The notes: a model not told the origin generated them from the sequence alone. Positions 8,352 through 17,075 are shown, counted from the first letter of the stretch. The stretch: DNA of 64,000 nucleotides from Nostoc spongiaeforme FACHB-130 (GCF_014698475.1 NZ_JACJTB010000011.1:1-64000), one strand, 5' to 3'. Numbers and translations: made by a program.

Positions 8352-8627
8352 AAAACTCTGCAAATGTAGGTTTTTACAGCTTAGTTGCGGGCAAATGTAT
8401 CTCCAAAACTGGATTAAGATTGTTACTACTTTCTTGAAACTACCCAAAGATAATCTCAAAAAAGACAGCAACGCTCAAATATGTTGTTCAGTTTGCCCAT
8501 TCCAGAAAACTGGAAGTAAACGAAGGACATACTCAAGTTCAGGCGAAAACATTTGCACAGGCTCCTTAACTGTGACTACCAACATCACTAAGTAATATTA
8601 GTAGTCAACCTACAATGCAGAGTTTTT
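8352..8627 (-). ncRNA. Retron msr-msd RNA upstream of the RT
   Basis: This 276-nt RNA is bounded by long inverted arms. The a1 arm (8607-8627) reads AACCTACAATGCAGAGTTTT on the plus strand. The a2 arm (8352-8372) reads AAAACTCTGCAAATGTAGG and is complementary with one bulge. Inside, 8422-8472 forms a long hairpin (GUUGCU...AGUAAC ends, nine-pair middle, UUUG loop), the likely msd. A hairpin next to a1 (GACTAC/GTAGTC) and another with a TTTT loop (TTCCAG/CTGGAA) look like msr stems. The layout arm-msr-msd-arm-RT on one strand is the standard retron order. The branching guanosine is not resolved. Confidence 0.85.
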
Positions 8628-8688
8628 ACTCAAATTCAATTAGCTATCGTGACAGGATAGTGTCTTTTAACCCGGACAGGGTTTTGGT

Positions 8689-8760
8689 GGCAGAAAGTGG
8701 ATTTGAACCACTGATCTTTGGGGACAGGCCCCAACGAGCTACCCAACTGCTCTATTCCGC
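8689..8760 (-). tRNA. tRNA-like gene, anticodon unclear (CTG-like loop)
   Basis: The minus strand folds into an acceptor stem (GCGGAAT/TTTCTGC, one mismatch), D-arm (GAGC/GCTC), a perfect anticodon stem (TTGGG/CCCAA) and T-arm (AGTGG/CCACT, normal 7-base loop). The anticodon loop reads GCCTGTC, giving CTG at 34-36 but C instead of U at position 33. The fold is therefore complete but the decoding loop is unusual. CCA is not encoded. It could be a non-decoding tRNA-like unit. Confidence 0.65.
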
Positions 8761-8789
8761 AAATTTGTCTTTTAACCTAGACAAGGTGG

Positions 8790-8861
8790 GAGAAAGTGCA
8801 GGACTTGAACCTGCAACACATCGATTAAGAGTCGATTGCTCTACCAGTGAGCTAACTTTCG
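8790..8861 (-). tRNA. tRNA-Lys (CTT)
   Basis: The minus strand has acceptor GAAAGT/ACTTTC (the first pair is a C/T mismatch), D-arm GCTC/GAGC, a perfect anticodon stem ATCGA/TCGAT with loop CTCTTAA (U33 present, anticodon CTT), variable region GTGTT and T-arm GCAGG/CCTGC with loop TTCAAGT. It is the most normal member of the array. The mismatched first acceptor pair raises doubt about function. Confidence 0.75.
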
Positions 8862-8864
8862 GGT

Positions 8865-8933
8865 GTTTGATGTAGGAGTCGAACCTACGACTAGCAGAGT
8901 ACCTCGGCTGCTCTACCACTGAGCTAATCAAAC
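8865..8933 (-). tRNA. tRNA-like gene with irregular anticodon arm
   Basis: It has a perfect 7-bp acceptor stem (GTTTGAT/ATCAAAC), D-arm GCTC/GAGC and T-arm GTAGG/CCTAC. The middle is 2 bases short. The best anticodon stem (AGCCG/CTGCT) has one mismatch, and the loop AGGTACT lacks U33 and would give GTA. It is probably a degenerate or non-canonical tRNA. It is the first unit of the minus-strand array. Confidence 0.55.
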
Positions 8934-8959
8934 GATGGAGTAACAAGCCATTACTCTAC

Positions 8960-9009
8960 GGTATACGCTCAATCCAGAGGTTGGCGCACCAGCCGGGTAT
9001 ACAGAACCC
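8960..9009 (-). other. 50-bp element heading the right retron/tRNA cassette
   Basis: Homologue of 6835-6884, bounded by GGTATAC arms, with an inner stem GGTTGG/CCAGCC around a CGCA loop. It lies directly downstream of a possible promoter, so it would form the 5-prime end of the tRNA-retron transcript. Confidence 0.6.
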
Positions 9010-9031
9010 GAACCATAGTTGAGCAGATGTA

Positions 9032-9060
9032 TTATTACCTTGTAACTCAATGTAGCACAA
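9032..9060 (-). promoter_or_regulatory. Candidate promoter of the tRNA-retron transcript
   Basis: On the minus strand TTGTGC and TAATAA are separated by 17 bases, just past the stop of the upstream permease gene. The match to consensus is partial. The left cassette shares only TTGAGTTACA and ATACAT in this area. Confidence 0.35.
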
Positions 9061-9072
9061 GGTAATTGAAAG

Positions 9073-10782
9073 TCAACTTCCTGCTAACAATGCTTTAGTT
9101 GCAGACTCTCCTGCTTTTTTCAACTTGCGCGTTAGTTGAGATACTAAAAATGTTGCGATCGCAAAATGTCCTAAGATTGCCAGAAAATAAGCCAATAGTA
9201 ATCCATCAATGCTTATTGGATATAAAACAATGACTGGTGCAGCAATGGAAAATAGCCAAACTACAGGGTAGTTGTCAGGTCTATTAAAAAATATTACTAA
9301 TATAATAGGAGGGAGTATAATTACAGACATTAACACCCCTGTTGCCCATAATTGGCGCTGTTCGTTTTTCATGAAGAGAATTAACTGAGTTAAGGCTGCA
9401 AATATCACAGCTAAACTACCTGCAAGCAGTAGCGCCATCCATGAACTAGTTTTACTTTCGATGCTGACTTGCGAAATCAAAGCAAAGCAGCTTAACCAAG
9501 TAACAGACATAATGGCATTAATAGCGATCGCTAAAATTCCTGGGCTTTTCTCTCCCCAGATTAAATCATCAATTAAACTAGTTTTACTTAATTTTTCAGT
9601 TTGCTCAATATGTCGGTATCTAGCCCAATCTTGCAGTGTTTGACGACCAGGGGTAATCGCAGCAATTAAATATAAAAATAGCCCCAAATTCAAAACCATT
9701 AAAAACCCAAAATTTTCCTGAATTGAATAAGTTCTAGGTAATTTATCGAATATTAAATCTTGCCAATCAGCACATCCTAAAATGATGAAATTAAAAACAG
9801 CAGTTAGTAAATAACTCTGCTTTTTGCTCAACATAGTTACATTAGGATCACGGAAACAACGCTGTAAAGATTGCCAAAAAAAGTATGCCCCGATAAAGTA
9901 AATTACTACTGCAAAGACAGCCGTAGTAATAAAACTTTCTCCTATGGATAACATGAACCAATGAAAAGATTTGAAATTGGGAATAGCAAAACTAAATTTC
10001 TCGTCTATTTCAATATCAAAATATGGCATTAAAAAATATGGGTTAAGTAGCCCAAAAAAGCTCGCCGGATTGTTAGCATAAAAATTATATGATAAAGCTT
10101 GCTGAGTAAATGTGAGATATCCTAATAATGCGCCAATTCCCAACCAAGGCTGAAAACCTCCTAACCAAGAACCCACCAAGCCAAATAGTAATGCAGCACT
10201 GTAGTAGAAAAAACTAGCCCCGATGACTATTGCATCAAAACTGATAATTTCCATCACAGAAACTTTGGCATTCAAACCCGTCCATAAATGCAAAGGTAAT
10301 GCTAATATTACAGCCACATAAAGTAAAACTGGAACACCAAGCATTTTTCCTAATAAAATACTCTGTGGTGATTGGGGACTCAGGCGGATAAAATTTAGGG
10401 TATCGCGTCTTTGTTCGGTAGCTAAGTCATTAATTAGTAGATAACTACCTGCTGCTAATAAACCAAAGCTCACAATAATATTTAACCAAGTGAAGACATC
10501 CCAAGACCACAATTGCCAATTGATCATCACATTACCAAACCCATCAGCAAGACATCTAGGTAAGTCATATTCTGTCGTACTCGTACAGTATCTATTAGTC
10601 AGATTCTGCAAACCATCACGGCGTGTAGGTAACAGGGCTTGAAAGGACATGAATAAGATAAATTGACCCAGTAATGATAACGCAGATGTTAATAAAATAT
10701 TTCGTGGTTTCAGCCGCCCTTTAAGTTCCCGAAATAGCTGCGGATTTCCGTTTCCTAAGTAATTTATTAAGGCTTGTATCAT
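9073..10782 (-). CDS. ABC-2-type permease-like membrane protein
   Basis: This is a 569-residue multi-pass membrane protein with about twelve hydrophobic segments. It shares its plan and motifs with the gene upstream: a start of the form GNGNPQLFRELKGRLKPRN, a cytosolic stretch RRDTLNFIRLSPQSPQSILLGKMLGVP and the ending GESATKALLAGS. These mark paralogous permeases, probably two halves of one exporter driven by the ATPase encoded at 12938-13888. The substrate is unknown. The gene is the last in the operon, 210 bases after the previous one. Confidence 0.75.
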   Translation of the reverse strand: MIQALINYLGNGNPQLFRELKGRLKPRNILLTSALSLLGQFILFMSFQALLPTRRDGLQNLTNRYCTSTTEYDLPRCLADGFGNVMINWQLWSWDVFTWLNIIVSFGLLAAGSYLLINDLATEQRRDTLNFIRLSPQSPQSILLGKMLGVPVLLYVAVILALPLHLWTGLNAKVSVMEIISFDAIVIGASFFYYSAALLFGLVGSWLGGFQPWLGIGALLGYLTFTQQALSYNFYANNPASFFGLLNPYFLMPYFDIEIDEKFSFAIPNFKSFHWFMLSIGESFITTAVFAVVIYFIGAYFFWQSLQRCFRDPNVTMLSKKQSYLLTAVFNFIILGCADWQDLIFDKLPRTYSIQENFGFLMVLNLGLFLYLIAAITPGRQTLQDWARYRHIEQTEKLSKTSLIDDLIWGEKSPGILAIAINAIMSVTWLSCFALISQVSIESKTSSWMALLLAGSLAVIFAALTQLILFMKNEQRQLWATGVLMSVIILPPIILVIFFNRPDNYPVVWLFSIAAPVIVLYPISIDGLLLAYFLAILGHFAIATFLVSQLTRKLKKAGESATKALLAGS

Positions 10783-10992
10783 GACTATTTCTCCTTGGTA
10801 ATTAGTGGTAATTAGTTAATTATCTACAGGAATCTGATGTTATGAATGAACATCTTCGTGTAACAAGGGAACAGGAAAAAAGGGAGTATAAGTGTATCTA
10901 ACTTTCATGCTTGGCTATGAAACAAGTTTCATTGGTATGAGCTTGTCTCCCTTGTCCCCCTTGTCAAATAGGACTGCTATATTGCTGATGAA
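10783..10992. repeat. Spacer with TCTCCCTTG-type heptads
   Basis: Spacer between the two permease genes. Positions about 10945-10968 contain CTTGTCTCCCTTGTCCCCC-type tandem repeats of the STRR kind. No promoter is evident. Confidence 0.5.
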
Positions 10993-12903
10993 TTACCGTC
11001 CGGCTAATAATGCTTTTGTTGCAGATTCTCCAGCTAACTTCACCTGATTTGTCAAATGTACATTTAACAAAGCTAAAACAGTAAACTCGGCTAAAAGCGA
11101 CATAAAAACTGTTGTTGTGGCTGAATGTTCTAAAGCAGGCCAAGGAAAATTAGAAAATAACCAAAAGACATTATTGACTTCAGGTCTAATTTGCAATAGA
11201 CCAAAAATTATCGGTGGCGTAAACATCAATGCACCTAGAATCATGCTGGCAAAAAACACCCGCCTGGAAGTTTTTAACAATAGGATTCTCTGCACTATAG
11301 TGGCGTAAATCATCGCTATAGTAATAAACATTGCCACTCCTAAAATAGCTTTCAGTCTGCCAATTTTATTCACCCAGTCAATAGCATTGTTATGGTGAAT
11401 ATTCAAAGCTGGGGCGAGTACAATCCAAACTAGTAAGGGGATAGTTATGATCATTAAACTCAACCCAACTGAAACTATAACGGGGCTTTTATCATGCCAA
11501 ATTAAATCACGCCATACAGATTTATTGCTAAAAGCATTGCTGCTAGATGTTTGTTGATGGCGATATCTTGCCCAATCTTGTACTTGTTGTCTATGAGGAG
11601 ACAGAATCATGAACAAACAAGTTAGTAAAGCGAAGTTAAAGAATACAATCCAGAAGAAGTTTTGACCAATTTGATAATTCAAATCATAGTAACAGTTTAT
11701 TGGTTTATATTGTCGGTAAGCGGGGCAGTAATTTTTAGTATATTGCAGGGTAAAGCCCCAAAAAATTACTTGAGAAACAGCTACAAGTAAGTAACTTTGT
11801 GCTTTACTGAGTAAGGTAGCATTAGGATTACGAAACCGCCGTTTAAGTGCTTGCCAAATCCAATAGCAGCCAACACCATAATTGAGTAGGTGTAACCCAG
11901 TAAATGTCAAAATATTTTTTCCTAATGGTAGGTAGAAAAATTGAGTTTCTCCTAACAATGATGGGTTGCTTCTATTCAAGAGATTTGGAAACATATATTT
12001 CAGCATATCAAAAGGACTTAATAGCCTCAGCCAAGCTGCTGTGGTGTGTAAGCCTTCACTATTAAATGCAAATTGCATTGTATTTAGCAAAAATAGGATA
12101 ACTGCACCACTAGCCAACCAAGGTTGAAAACCACTAAATCGATTACTCATCAAGCCAAATAATAATGTGGCACTGTAGAAGAAGAAGCAACTAGCAGCTA
12201 AGATGATATAAAAGCTGAAAATATAACTGATATTAACTTGGGCAGAAATTCCTGACCAGATATGTAAGGGAATTGCCAGCAAAATTATCAAGTAAATGAT
12301 AATTGGAACTCCAAGCATTTTGCCAGTTAAAATACTGGTTTCTGACTGGGGACTGAGGCGGATAAAATTCAGAGTACCGCGCTTTTCTTCTTGAGCGAGA
12401 TTGTTGACGAGTAAATATGTTCCAGCAACTAATAGTATGTAGATAAAAACTATGCAGAGTGTGATAAATATGTATTCCCAGTGGTCACGCCACCACATTT
12501 GAAAGTTGATTTCAGAAATGGGGCATGGTTGCTGATATAGGCTATATTCTAACTGTTTTTGTTGTGCTTTGAGAGATTGTAATTTATCTTGGGATTCCAG
12601 AAGTTTTGTGAGGTCGTAGTTTTGCTTACTGCCATATAAGCTGACTTGTTTTTGAGTCTGATCTATGAGTTTATAAACTGATTCAATTTGCTTTTGATAA
12701 ACCTTGCTCAGATTACAATACGAGCCATTCATGGGATATTTATTATTAGGATATTTCCCAAGATGATAGATAAACAATCCCAACTGAGCAATTAGAGAGA
12801 TAGCGAAAGCAAATAGTAAGTTAAAAACTTTAAGACGACCTTTGATTTCTCGGAGAAGCTGAGGGTTCCAATCGCCAATTTTATCCAAAAGATTGAGATA
12901 CAT
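10993..12903 (-). CDS. ABC-2-type permease-like membrane protein
   Basis: This is a 636-residue membrane protein read from the ATG at 12903 (MYLNLLDKIGDWNPQLLREI), which aligns with the start of its paralogue downstream. A TTG at 12960 would add 19 residues and overlap the ATPase gene. A hydrophilic insert of about 75 residues (about 35-110, Gln/Lys-rich) follows the first membrane helix and is absent from the paralogue. RGTLNFIRLSPQSETSILTGKMLGVP and GESATKALLAGR are shared with it. It is probably one permease half of an exporter with the neighbouring ATPase. Confidence 0.75.
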   Translation of the reverse strand: MYLNLLDKIGDWNPQLLREIKGRLKVFNLLFAFAISLIAQLGLFIYHLGKYPNNKYPMNGSYCNLSKVYQKQIESVYKLIDQTQKQVSLYGSKQNYDLTKLLESQDKLQSLKAQQKQLEYSLYQQPCPISEINFQMWWRDHWEYIFITLCIVFIYILLVAGTYLLVNNLAQEEKRGTLNFIRLSPQSETSILTGKMLGVPIIIYLIILLAIPLHIWSGISAQVNISYIFSFYIILAASCFFFYSATLLFGLMSNRFSGFQPWLASGAVILFLLNTMQFAFNSEGLHTTAAWLRLLSPFDMLKYMFPNLLNRSNPSLLGETQFFYLPLGKNILTFTGLHLLNYGVGCYWIWQALKRRFRNPNATLLSKAQSYLLVAVSQVIFWGFTLQYTKNYCPAYRQYKPINCYYDLNYQIGQNFFWIVFFNFALLTCLFMILSPHRQQVQDWARYRHQQTSSSNAFSNKSVWRDLIWHDKSPVIVSVGLSLMIITIPLLVWIVLAPALNIHHNNAIDWVNKIGRLKAILGVAMFITIAMIYATIVQRILLLKTSRRVFFASMILGALMFTPPIIFGLLQIRPEVNNVFWLFSNFPWPALEHSATTTVFMSLLAEFTVLALLNVHLTNQVKLAGESATKALLAGR

Positions 12904-12937
12904 AGGAGGAATGATTCTAGGTTTGAGAGTTGATATT

Positions 12938-13888
12938 TTAAGATGCTTGTTTATGACCAAGTTTGAGGAAAATGCTTTCTAGGTCTTCTTGGGTGCAATG
13001 AAAATCAGTGATGGGGATATCAGCTTGAATTAGCGATCGCAACAATTCTGCACAAGCATTCTGATCACCAGAAAAATTCACGCGCAGATTATTACTCCCC
13101 GGTAAAACTTCCCATGCTTCTACCAAAGGATGATTTTTTAATTCACTAATTACAGCATCAATTTTCCCCAAGGTTGACAACATAATTTGTTGTCGAGCCA
13201 AACGCTGATAAAGTTGTTTGAGTGAAGCACTTTCTACTAAAAAACCTAACTCCATAATTCCAATTGAAGTACACAGTTCCGCTAAATCGCTGAGAACATG
13301 GGACGAAATTAAAATTGTCATCCCAGCTTCTTGCAATGCTTTGATAATTTCGCGGAATTGCATTCTGGCGATGGGGTCAAGTCCAGATACAGGTTCATCT
13401 AGCAGTAATAAAATTGGCTCATGGATGATAGTGCGTGCTAAACTGAGGCGCTGTTTCATTCCCCGCGACAGTGTAGAAATTAAACTGTTGCGTTTATTAC
13501 CCAACTGAATGAGTTCTAAAACTTCGTGTAGACGTTGAGTGCGACGTGGTTCGCGCAAACGATACAACCGCGCAAAGTAATCGAGGTAATCCCAAACAGT
13601 TAAATCTTCATACAGGGGATAGTCATCGGGTAAATAGCCAAGACGACGCTTGATAGTCGGGTTACTCTTGTCCCGTACCATGCGATCGCCGTTAATATAT
13701 ATCTCACCTGTAGTTGGTTCCTCAGCCGTTGCTAACATCCGAATGAGAGTTGTTTTACCTGCACCATTCGGCCCTATCAGTCCGTAGACTTCACCCGTTT
13801 CGATTTCCAAATGAACATCATTTACGGCTATGTACCGTTCAAATTGCTTGGTGAGTCCACAGGTGCGAATTGCTAATTCTTTTACCAT
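12938..13888 (-). CDS. ABC transporter ATP-binding protein
   Basis: This 316-residue ATPase has Walker A GPNGAGKTT (residues about 38-46), signature LSRGMKQRLSLAR (about 140), Walker B LLLLDEPVSGLD and the H-loop ISSH. The signature carries R where LSGGQ has the second G, common in ABC-2 exporters of the CcmA/NatA type. The C-terminal ~90 residues form the accessory domain of that subfamily. It is the first gene of a minus-strand operon with two large permeases, so it probably powers export of an unknown compound. Confidence 0.92.
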   Translation of the reverse strand: MVKELAIRTCGLTKQFERYIAVNDVHLEIETGEVYGLIGPNGAGKTTLIRMLATAEEPTTGEIYINGDRMVRDKSNPTIKRRLGYLPDDYPLYEDLTVWDYLDYFARLYRLREPRRTQRLHEVLELIQLGNKRNSLISTLSRGMKQRLSLARTIIHEPILLLLDEPVSGLDPIARMQFREIIKALQEAGMTILISSHVLSDLAELCTSIGIMELGFLVESASLKQLYQRLARQQIMLSTLGKIDAVISELKNHPLVEAWEVLPGSNNLRVNFSGDQNACAELLRSLIQADIPITDFHCTQEDLESIFLKLGHKQAS

Positions 13889-14132
13889 AGCTGCGAGAGT
13901 ACGGTGATTGATTCTTAACTAACCTAGCCTCTCTCTACCACTGTTGTCAGTCTTGTTTCCGAAATTGAAACTGAGTTTATCGGAATTTGATATTTAGTGT
14001 TTAATGTTACGTAGTTATTACAGAGTCTTGTTGGAGATAGATAAGGGAAAGAGGACAAGGTAGACACGGGAGACAAGGTAGACAAGGGAGTATGAGATTA
14101 ATTGAGGAAAAATTCTTGTGTGTTGATTACAT
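13889..14132. other. Intergenic region with heptad repeats
   Basis: Contains AGACAAGGTAGACAAGGGAG-type heptads at about 14042-14092. The promoter of the ABC operon should lie in 13889-14000 on the minus strand. No other feature is seen. Confidence 0.4.
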
Positions 14133-14169
14133 AAAAAAATACCCGAATGATTGATCAAATTCGGGTATC
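14133..14169 (-). terminator. Rho-independent terminator of the MscS gene
   Basis: On the minus strand a perfect stem ATACCCGAAT / ATTCGGGTAT with a 9-base loop is followed by seven T residues, 35 bases beyond the mscS-type stop. Confidence 0.85.
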
Positions 14170-14203
14170 GAGGCAAATGTAATTAAATTGAAATGACGCA
14201 GAC

Positions 14204-15070
14204 TTAACTCATCAAAGATGCAGATGAGATAACAGACTGGACATCTTCTGGTGTGTTGTTTGTAACTTGATTACTAAAGGCATAGCGTTGTTCTGGAATG
14301 GGATAACCGGCTTCACCAAAGGTTTCACGAATAACTTTGTTGGTGTCAAAATAAACTTGCCAGTAATGTTCGTTATTGCAGTAAGGACGGACGGCTAATA
14401 CTGGCCCTGCTAAATTAAATGTGATAATTTCAACATCTGGTGCAGGGTTATTAACGACGTTGGGAATTTGGCTGATTCTGGCTTTGAGACGAGCGATCGC
14501 ATCATTATGATCAACATTGTGATGTAGCTGTGCCAGTAGATCAACTCGACGGTAGGGATTGGCTGAGAAATTTTGGATATTATCAGAAAAAATCTTGTTA
14601 TTGGCGACAATTGTTAACACATTATCCGGTGTGGTGATATTGGTTGTGAACAGTCCAATTTCTGTAACTGTACCTGTGACACCTGCTGCTGTGATAAAGT
14701 CGCCAACTTTAAATGGACTAAACACAATCAAAAACGCACCAGCAGCAAAGTTAGCTAACAATCCACCCCACGCTGCACCTATGGCTATACCTGCGGCGGC
14801 TAACAATGCAGCAAACGAAGTGGTTTCAATACCAAAAAAGCCGAGAATGGCGACAACTAAAACAATTCTTAAAGTTACGCCGATGATATTAAGCAGGTAG
14901 TTAACTAGAGTTGGATCAACGTGTTGACTGCGGAAACCACGTCTGACTAACTTGAGTGCAAAATCAATCAGCTTTTGTGCCACAATCCACAGAGCGATCG
15001 CACCCAGGATTTTCAAGCCAAAAGTCGTTAACAGTGCAACTGCTACTTGACCAATTTGATTAAAATTCAT
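14204..15070 (-). CDS. MscS-type mechanosensitive channel
   Basis: This 288-residue small-conductance mechanosensitive channel protein has three N-terminal membrane helices. The third is the Ala/Gly-rich pore helix AALLAAAGIAIGAAWGGLL, followed by NFAAGAFLIVFSPFKVGDFI, the family's most conserved stretch. The beta domain (VTGTVTEIGLFTTNI) and the alpha-beta C-terminal domain complete a minimal MscS of ordinary length. It would release solutes on hypo-osmotic shock. It is transcribed alone and ends at a strong terminator. Confidence 0.93.
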   Translation of the reverse strand: MNFNQIGQVAVALLTTFGLKILGAIALWIVAQKLIDFALKLVRRGFRSQHVDPTLVNYLLNIIGVTLRIVLVVAILGFFGIETTSFAALLAAAGIAIGAAWGGLLANFAAGAFLIVFSPFKVGDFITAAGVTGTVTEIGLFTTNITTPDNVLTIVANNKIFSDNIQNFSANPYRRVDLLAQLHHNVDHNDAIARLKARISQIPNVVNNPAPDVEIITFNLAGPVLAVRPYCNNEHYWQVYFDTNKVIRETFGEAGYPIPEQRYAFSNQVTNNTPEDVQSVISSASLMS

Positions 15071-15232
15071 AAACTTTTTTATTTCTTGCTAGTTTTATCC
15101 AAAACATTACAAGAAACTGAGCAAAAAGTTTTCAGTAACAGTTTTTTTTAATGTTTGGATAAATACGAGATAGCAGATTTAACAGTTGATAGAAGCTGAA
15201 TAATCAGTAGTAAATGTGACAAAATTAACTGA

Positions 15233-15445
15233 TTACTGTTCTTTTTCCATTTCTTTAATTTCGGCAATAATTTCCTCAATGGAAGGATTGCCTAAAATTT
15301 GATCTCTATCTTTTGTGTAATCTCCACTTCCTAGTTCAAATTGCTGCATAAATCTTGCCATTCCCGCAGGGCCAAGAGCTTTTGTGAGGGCTTCTATTCC
15401 CAACCTTCTAATTTCAGCTTGAGTGAGTTTAGTCACGTCTAGCAT
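15233..15445 (-). CDS. Conserved small protein, function unknown
   Basis: This 70-residue protein has a good ribosome-binding site (GGAGG, 5 bases before ATG on the minus strand). It has the pattern TQAEIRRLGIEALTKALGP followed by an acidic, helical C-terminus (IEEIIAEIKEMEKEQ). Proteins with this EIRRLG...ALGPxG pattern are frequent in cyanobacteria. I recall them beside toxin-like genes, which suggests an antitoxin, but no partner gene is adjacent here. The function is left open. Confidence 0.6.
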   Translation of the reverse strand: MLDVTKLTQAEIRRLGIEALTKALGPAGMARFMQQFELGSGDYTKDRDQILGNPSIEEIIAEIKEMEKEQ

Positions 15446-15546
15446 TTGTTACCTCCAATACCCACTGCAAAAATTAAAGCTTCCAGATGTGCATCTTGCT
15501 CGGTATGATATTTAATCTGCAAGCATTTACCTAATAGAAACTAGCT

Positions 15547-16632
15547 ATGACTCAAAACTACCGCATTACCTTACTTCCCGGCGATGGCATTGGCCCTGAA
15601 ATTATGGCAGTGGCGGTAGATGTGCTGAAAGTCGTAGGGAAAAAATTTGATATTGAGTTTGCCTTCCAAGAAGCTTTAATTGGTGGTGCAGCCATTGACG
15701 CGACAGGCGAACCTCTACCAGCCGCTACCTTAGACGCTTGTCGCAATAGTGATTCTGTATTACTCGCCGCTATTGGTGGTTATAAGTGGGATACTTTACC
15801 ATCTCACCAGCGCCCAGAAGCAGGTTTGTTAGGACTCCGCGCGGGTTTGAGCTTATTTGCCAATTTACGCCCCGCCCAAATTTTGCCGCAGTTAATTGAC
15901 GCTTCGACTTTGAAACGGGAAGTTGTCGAAGGCGTAGATATTATGGTGGTGCGGGAACTCACTGGTGGAATTTACTTTGGTAAACCTAAAGGCATTTTTG
16001 AAACCGAAACAGGTGAGAAACGCGGTCTAAATACAATGGTTTACAGCGAGTCAGAAATTGAGCGCATCGGGAGAGTTGCCTTTGAAACTGCCAGAAAAAG
16101 ACGCGGTAAACTCTGTTCTGTGGATAAAGCCAACGTATTAGAAGTATCGCAGTTATGGCGCGATCGCATCACGAAACTGTCCGCCGAATATCCCGATGTC
16201 GAACTGTCTCACCTTTATGTTGATAATGCCGCGATGCAATTAGTCCGCGCTCCGAAACAATTCGATACGATTGTCACAGGGAACTTGTTTGGCGATATTC
16301 TCTCCGATGCGGCGGCGATGTTAACTGGCAGTATAGGGATGCTACCCTCTGCGAGTTTGGGTGCTTCTGGCCCCGGTGTATATGAACCAGTCCACGGTTC
16401 TGCACCGGATATTGCAGGACAAGATAAAGCTAACCCTTTAGCGCAGGTTTTGAGTGCGGCAATGATGTTACGCTACGGGTTAAATCAGCCACAAGCAGCA
16501 GATACCATTGAAAAAGCTGTGTTGCAAGTTTTAGAGCAAGGCGATCGCACAGGCGATATCATGTCACCAGGAATGAACCTTTTGGGTTGTCAGGCAATGG
16601 GTAACTCACTTATTCAAGCACTAGAGAAATAA
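15547..16632 (+). CDS. leuB: 3-isopropylmalate dehydrogenase
   Basis: This 361-residue NAD-dependent enzyme of leucine biosynthesis oxidises and decarboxylates 3-isopropylmalate to 2-oxoisocaproate. Family signatures are clear: [12 protein letters not shown] at the start, the substrate-binding [12 protein letters not shown] and [12 protein letters not shown], the NAD/metal region [23 protein letters not shown] and [18 protein letters not shown]. Length is normal. It is a single gene, not in a leu operon, as is usual in cyanobacteria. Confidence 0.97.
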   Translation: MTQNYRITLLPGDGIGPEIMAVAVDVLKVVGKKFDIEFAFQEALIGGAAIDATGEPLPAATLDACRNSDSVLLAAIGGYKWDTLPSHQRPEAGLLGLRAGLSLFANLRPAQILPQLIDASTLKREVVEGVDIMVVRELTGGIYFGKPKGIFETETGEKRGLNTMVYSESEIERIGRVAFETARKRRGKLCSVDKANVLEVSQLWRDRITKLSAEYPDVELSHLYVDNAAMQLVRAPKQFDTIVTGNLFGDILSDAAAMLTGSIGMLPSASLGASGPGVYEPVHGSAPDIAGQDKANPLAQVLSAAMMLRYGLNQPQAADTIEKAVLQVLEQGDRTGDIMSPGMNLLGCQAMGNSLIQALEK

Positions 16633-16725
16633 TTCTTTTTGCATAAACTCGCCAAATTGGCAATCTTTAGAGAAAGTTTCGGGTACACTATAGACAAAAT
16701 CTAGTAAGTAGATAGCAGTAACATA

Positions 16726-16986
16726 GTGTACGCTTTACGACAAGAGACAACTAATTTCACCGCCTCTAGAATCCAGCCACCTCTGATTGATCCCGCAATC
16801 ATCAGGGCGGCTGGCAAGATTTACTACACTTATTGTGAAGTACATCCTGAAATTGCGGGGCAGCCTTCTGGGGTAGCAATTAATCGTGTTACCCATCGAG
16901 GTAAAGTCATTTTTACCAACCAACCCGTTCTCTTACCGCAAGAATGTTTTGTGCCTCTAAATCAAATTGAGTCCCACATGTATTAG
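16726..16986 (+). CDS. Conserved hypothetical protein
   Basis: This 86-codon frame begins at GTG (no ATG occurs before the penultimate codon) and an upstream in-frame stop limits extension. The middle reads AAGKIYYTYCEVHPEIAGQPSG, which looks like an ordered small domain. There is no signal or membrane segment. I do not recognise a family. It sits between leuB and the prepilin peptidase gene. Confidence 0.5.
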   Translation: MYALRQETTNFTASRIQPPLIDPAIIRAAGKIYYTYCEVHPEIAGQPSGVAINRVTHRGKVIFTNQPVLLPQECFVPLNQIESHMY

Positions 16987-16987
16987 T

Positions 16988-17059
16988 TATGAGTCATTGG
17001 TCATTGGTCATTGGTCATTTGACAAAGAGCAAATGACAAACGACAAATGACACAGAACA
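16988..17059. repeat. Heptad tandem repeats (TCATTGG / CAAATGA)
   Basis: Three TCATTGG units then TCATTTG are followed by inverted CAAATGACAAACGACAAATGA-type units, forming a potential hairpin. It is a typical short tandemly repeated sequence of heterocystous cyanobacteria and runs up to the prepilin peptidase start. Confidence 0.75.
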
Positions 17060-17075
17060 ATTGACAAATGACTAT

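Noticed and set aside
8349-8471. 41-codon N-terminal extension of the reverse transcriptase
   Set aside because: These codons overlap the a2 arm and msd hairpin of the retron RNA. The ATG at 8348, just after the a2 arm, gives the usual retron RT length.
8752-8946. 64-codon minus-strand frame across the tRNA array
   Set aside because: It is a chance frame reading through two tRNA-like genes.
10993-12960. TTG at 12960 as the permease start
   Set aside because: Alignment with the paralogous permease supports the ATG at 12903, and the extra 19 codons are unlike the family.
13218-13508. 96-codon plus-strand frame
   Set aside because: It is the shadow of the ABC ATPase gene on the other strand, whose Walker and signature motifs are clear.
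16988-17059. Possible CRISPR-like array because of regularly spaced short repeats
   Set aside because: The units are contiguous 7-mers without spacers. They are STRR heptads. No CRISPR array or cas gene is seen in the window.
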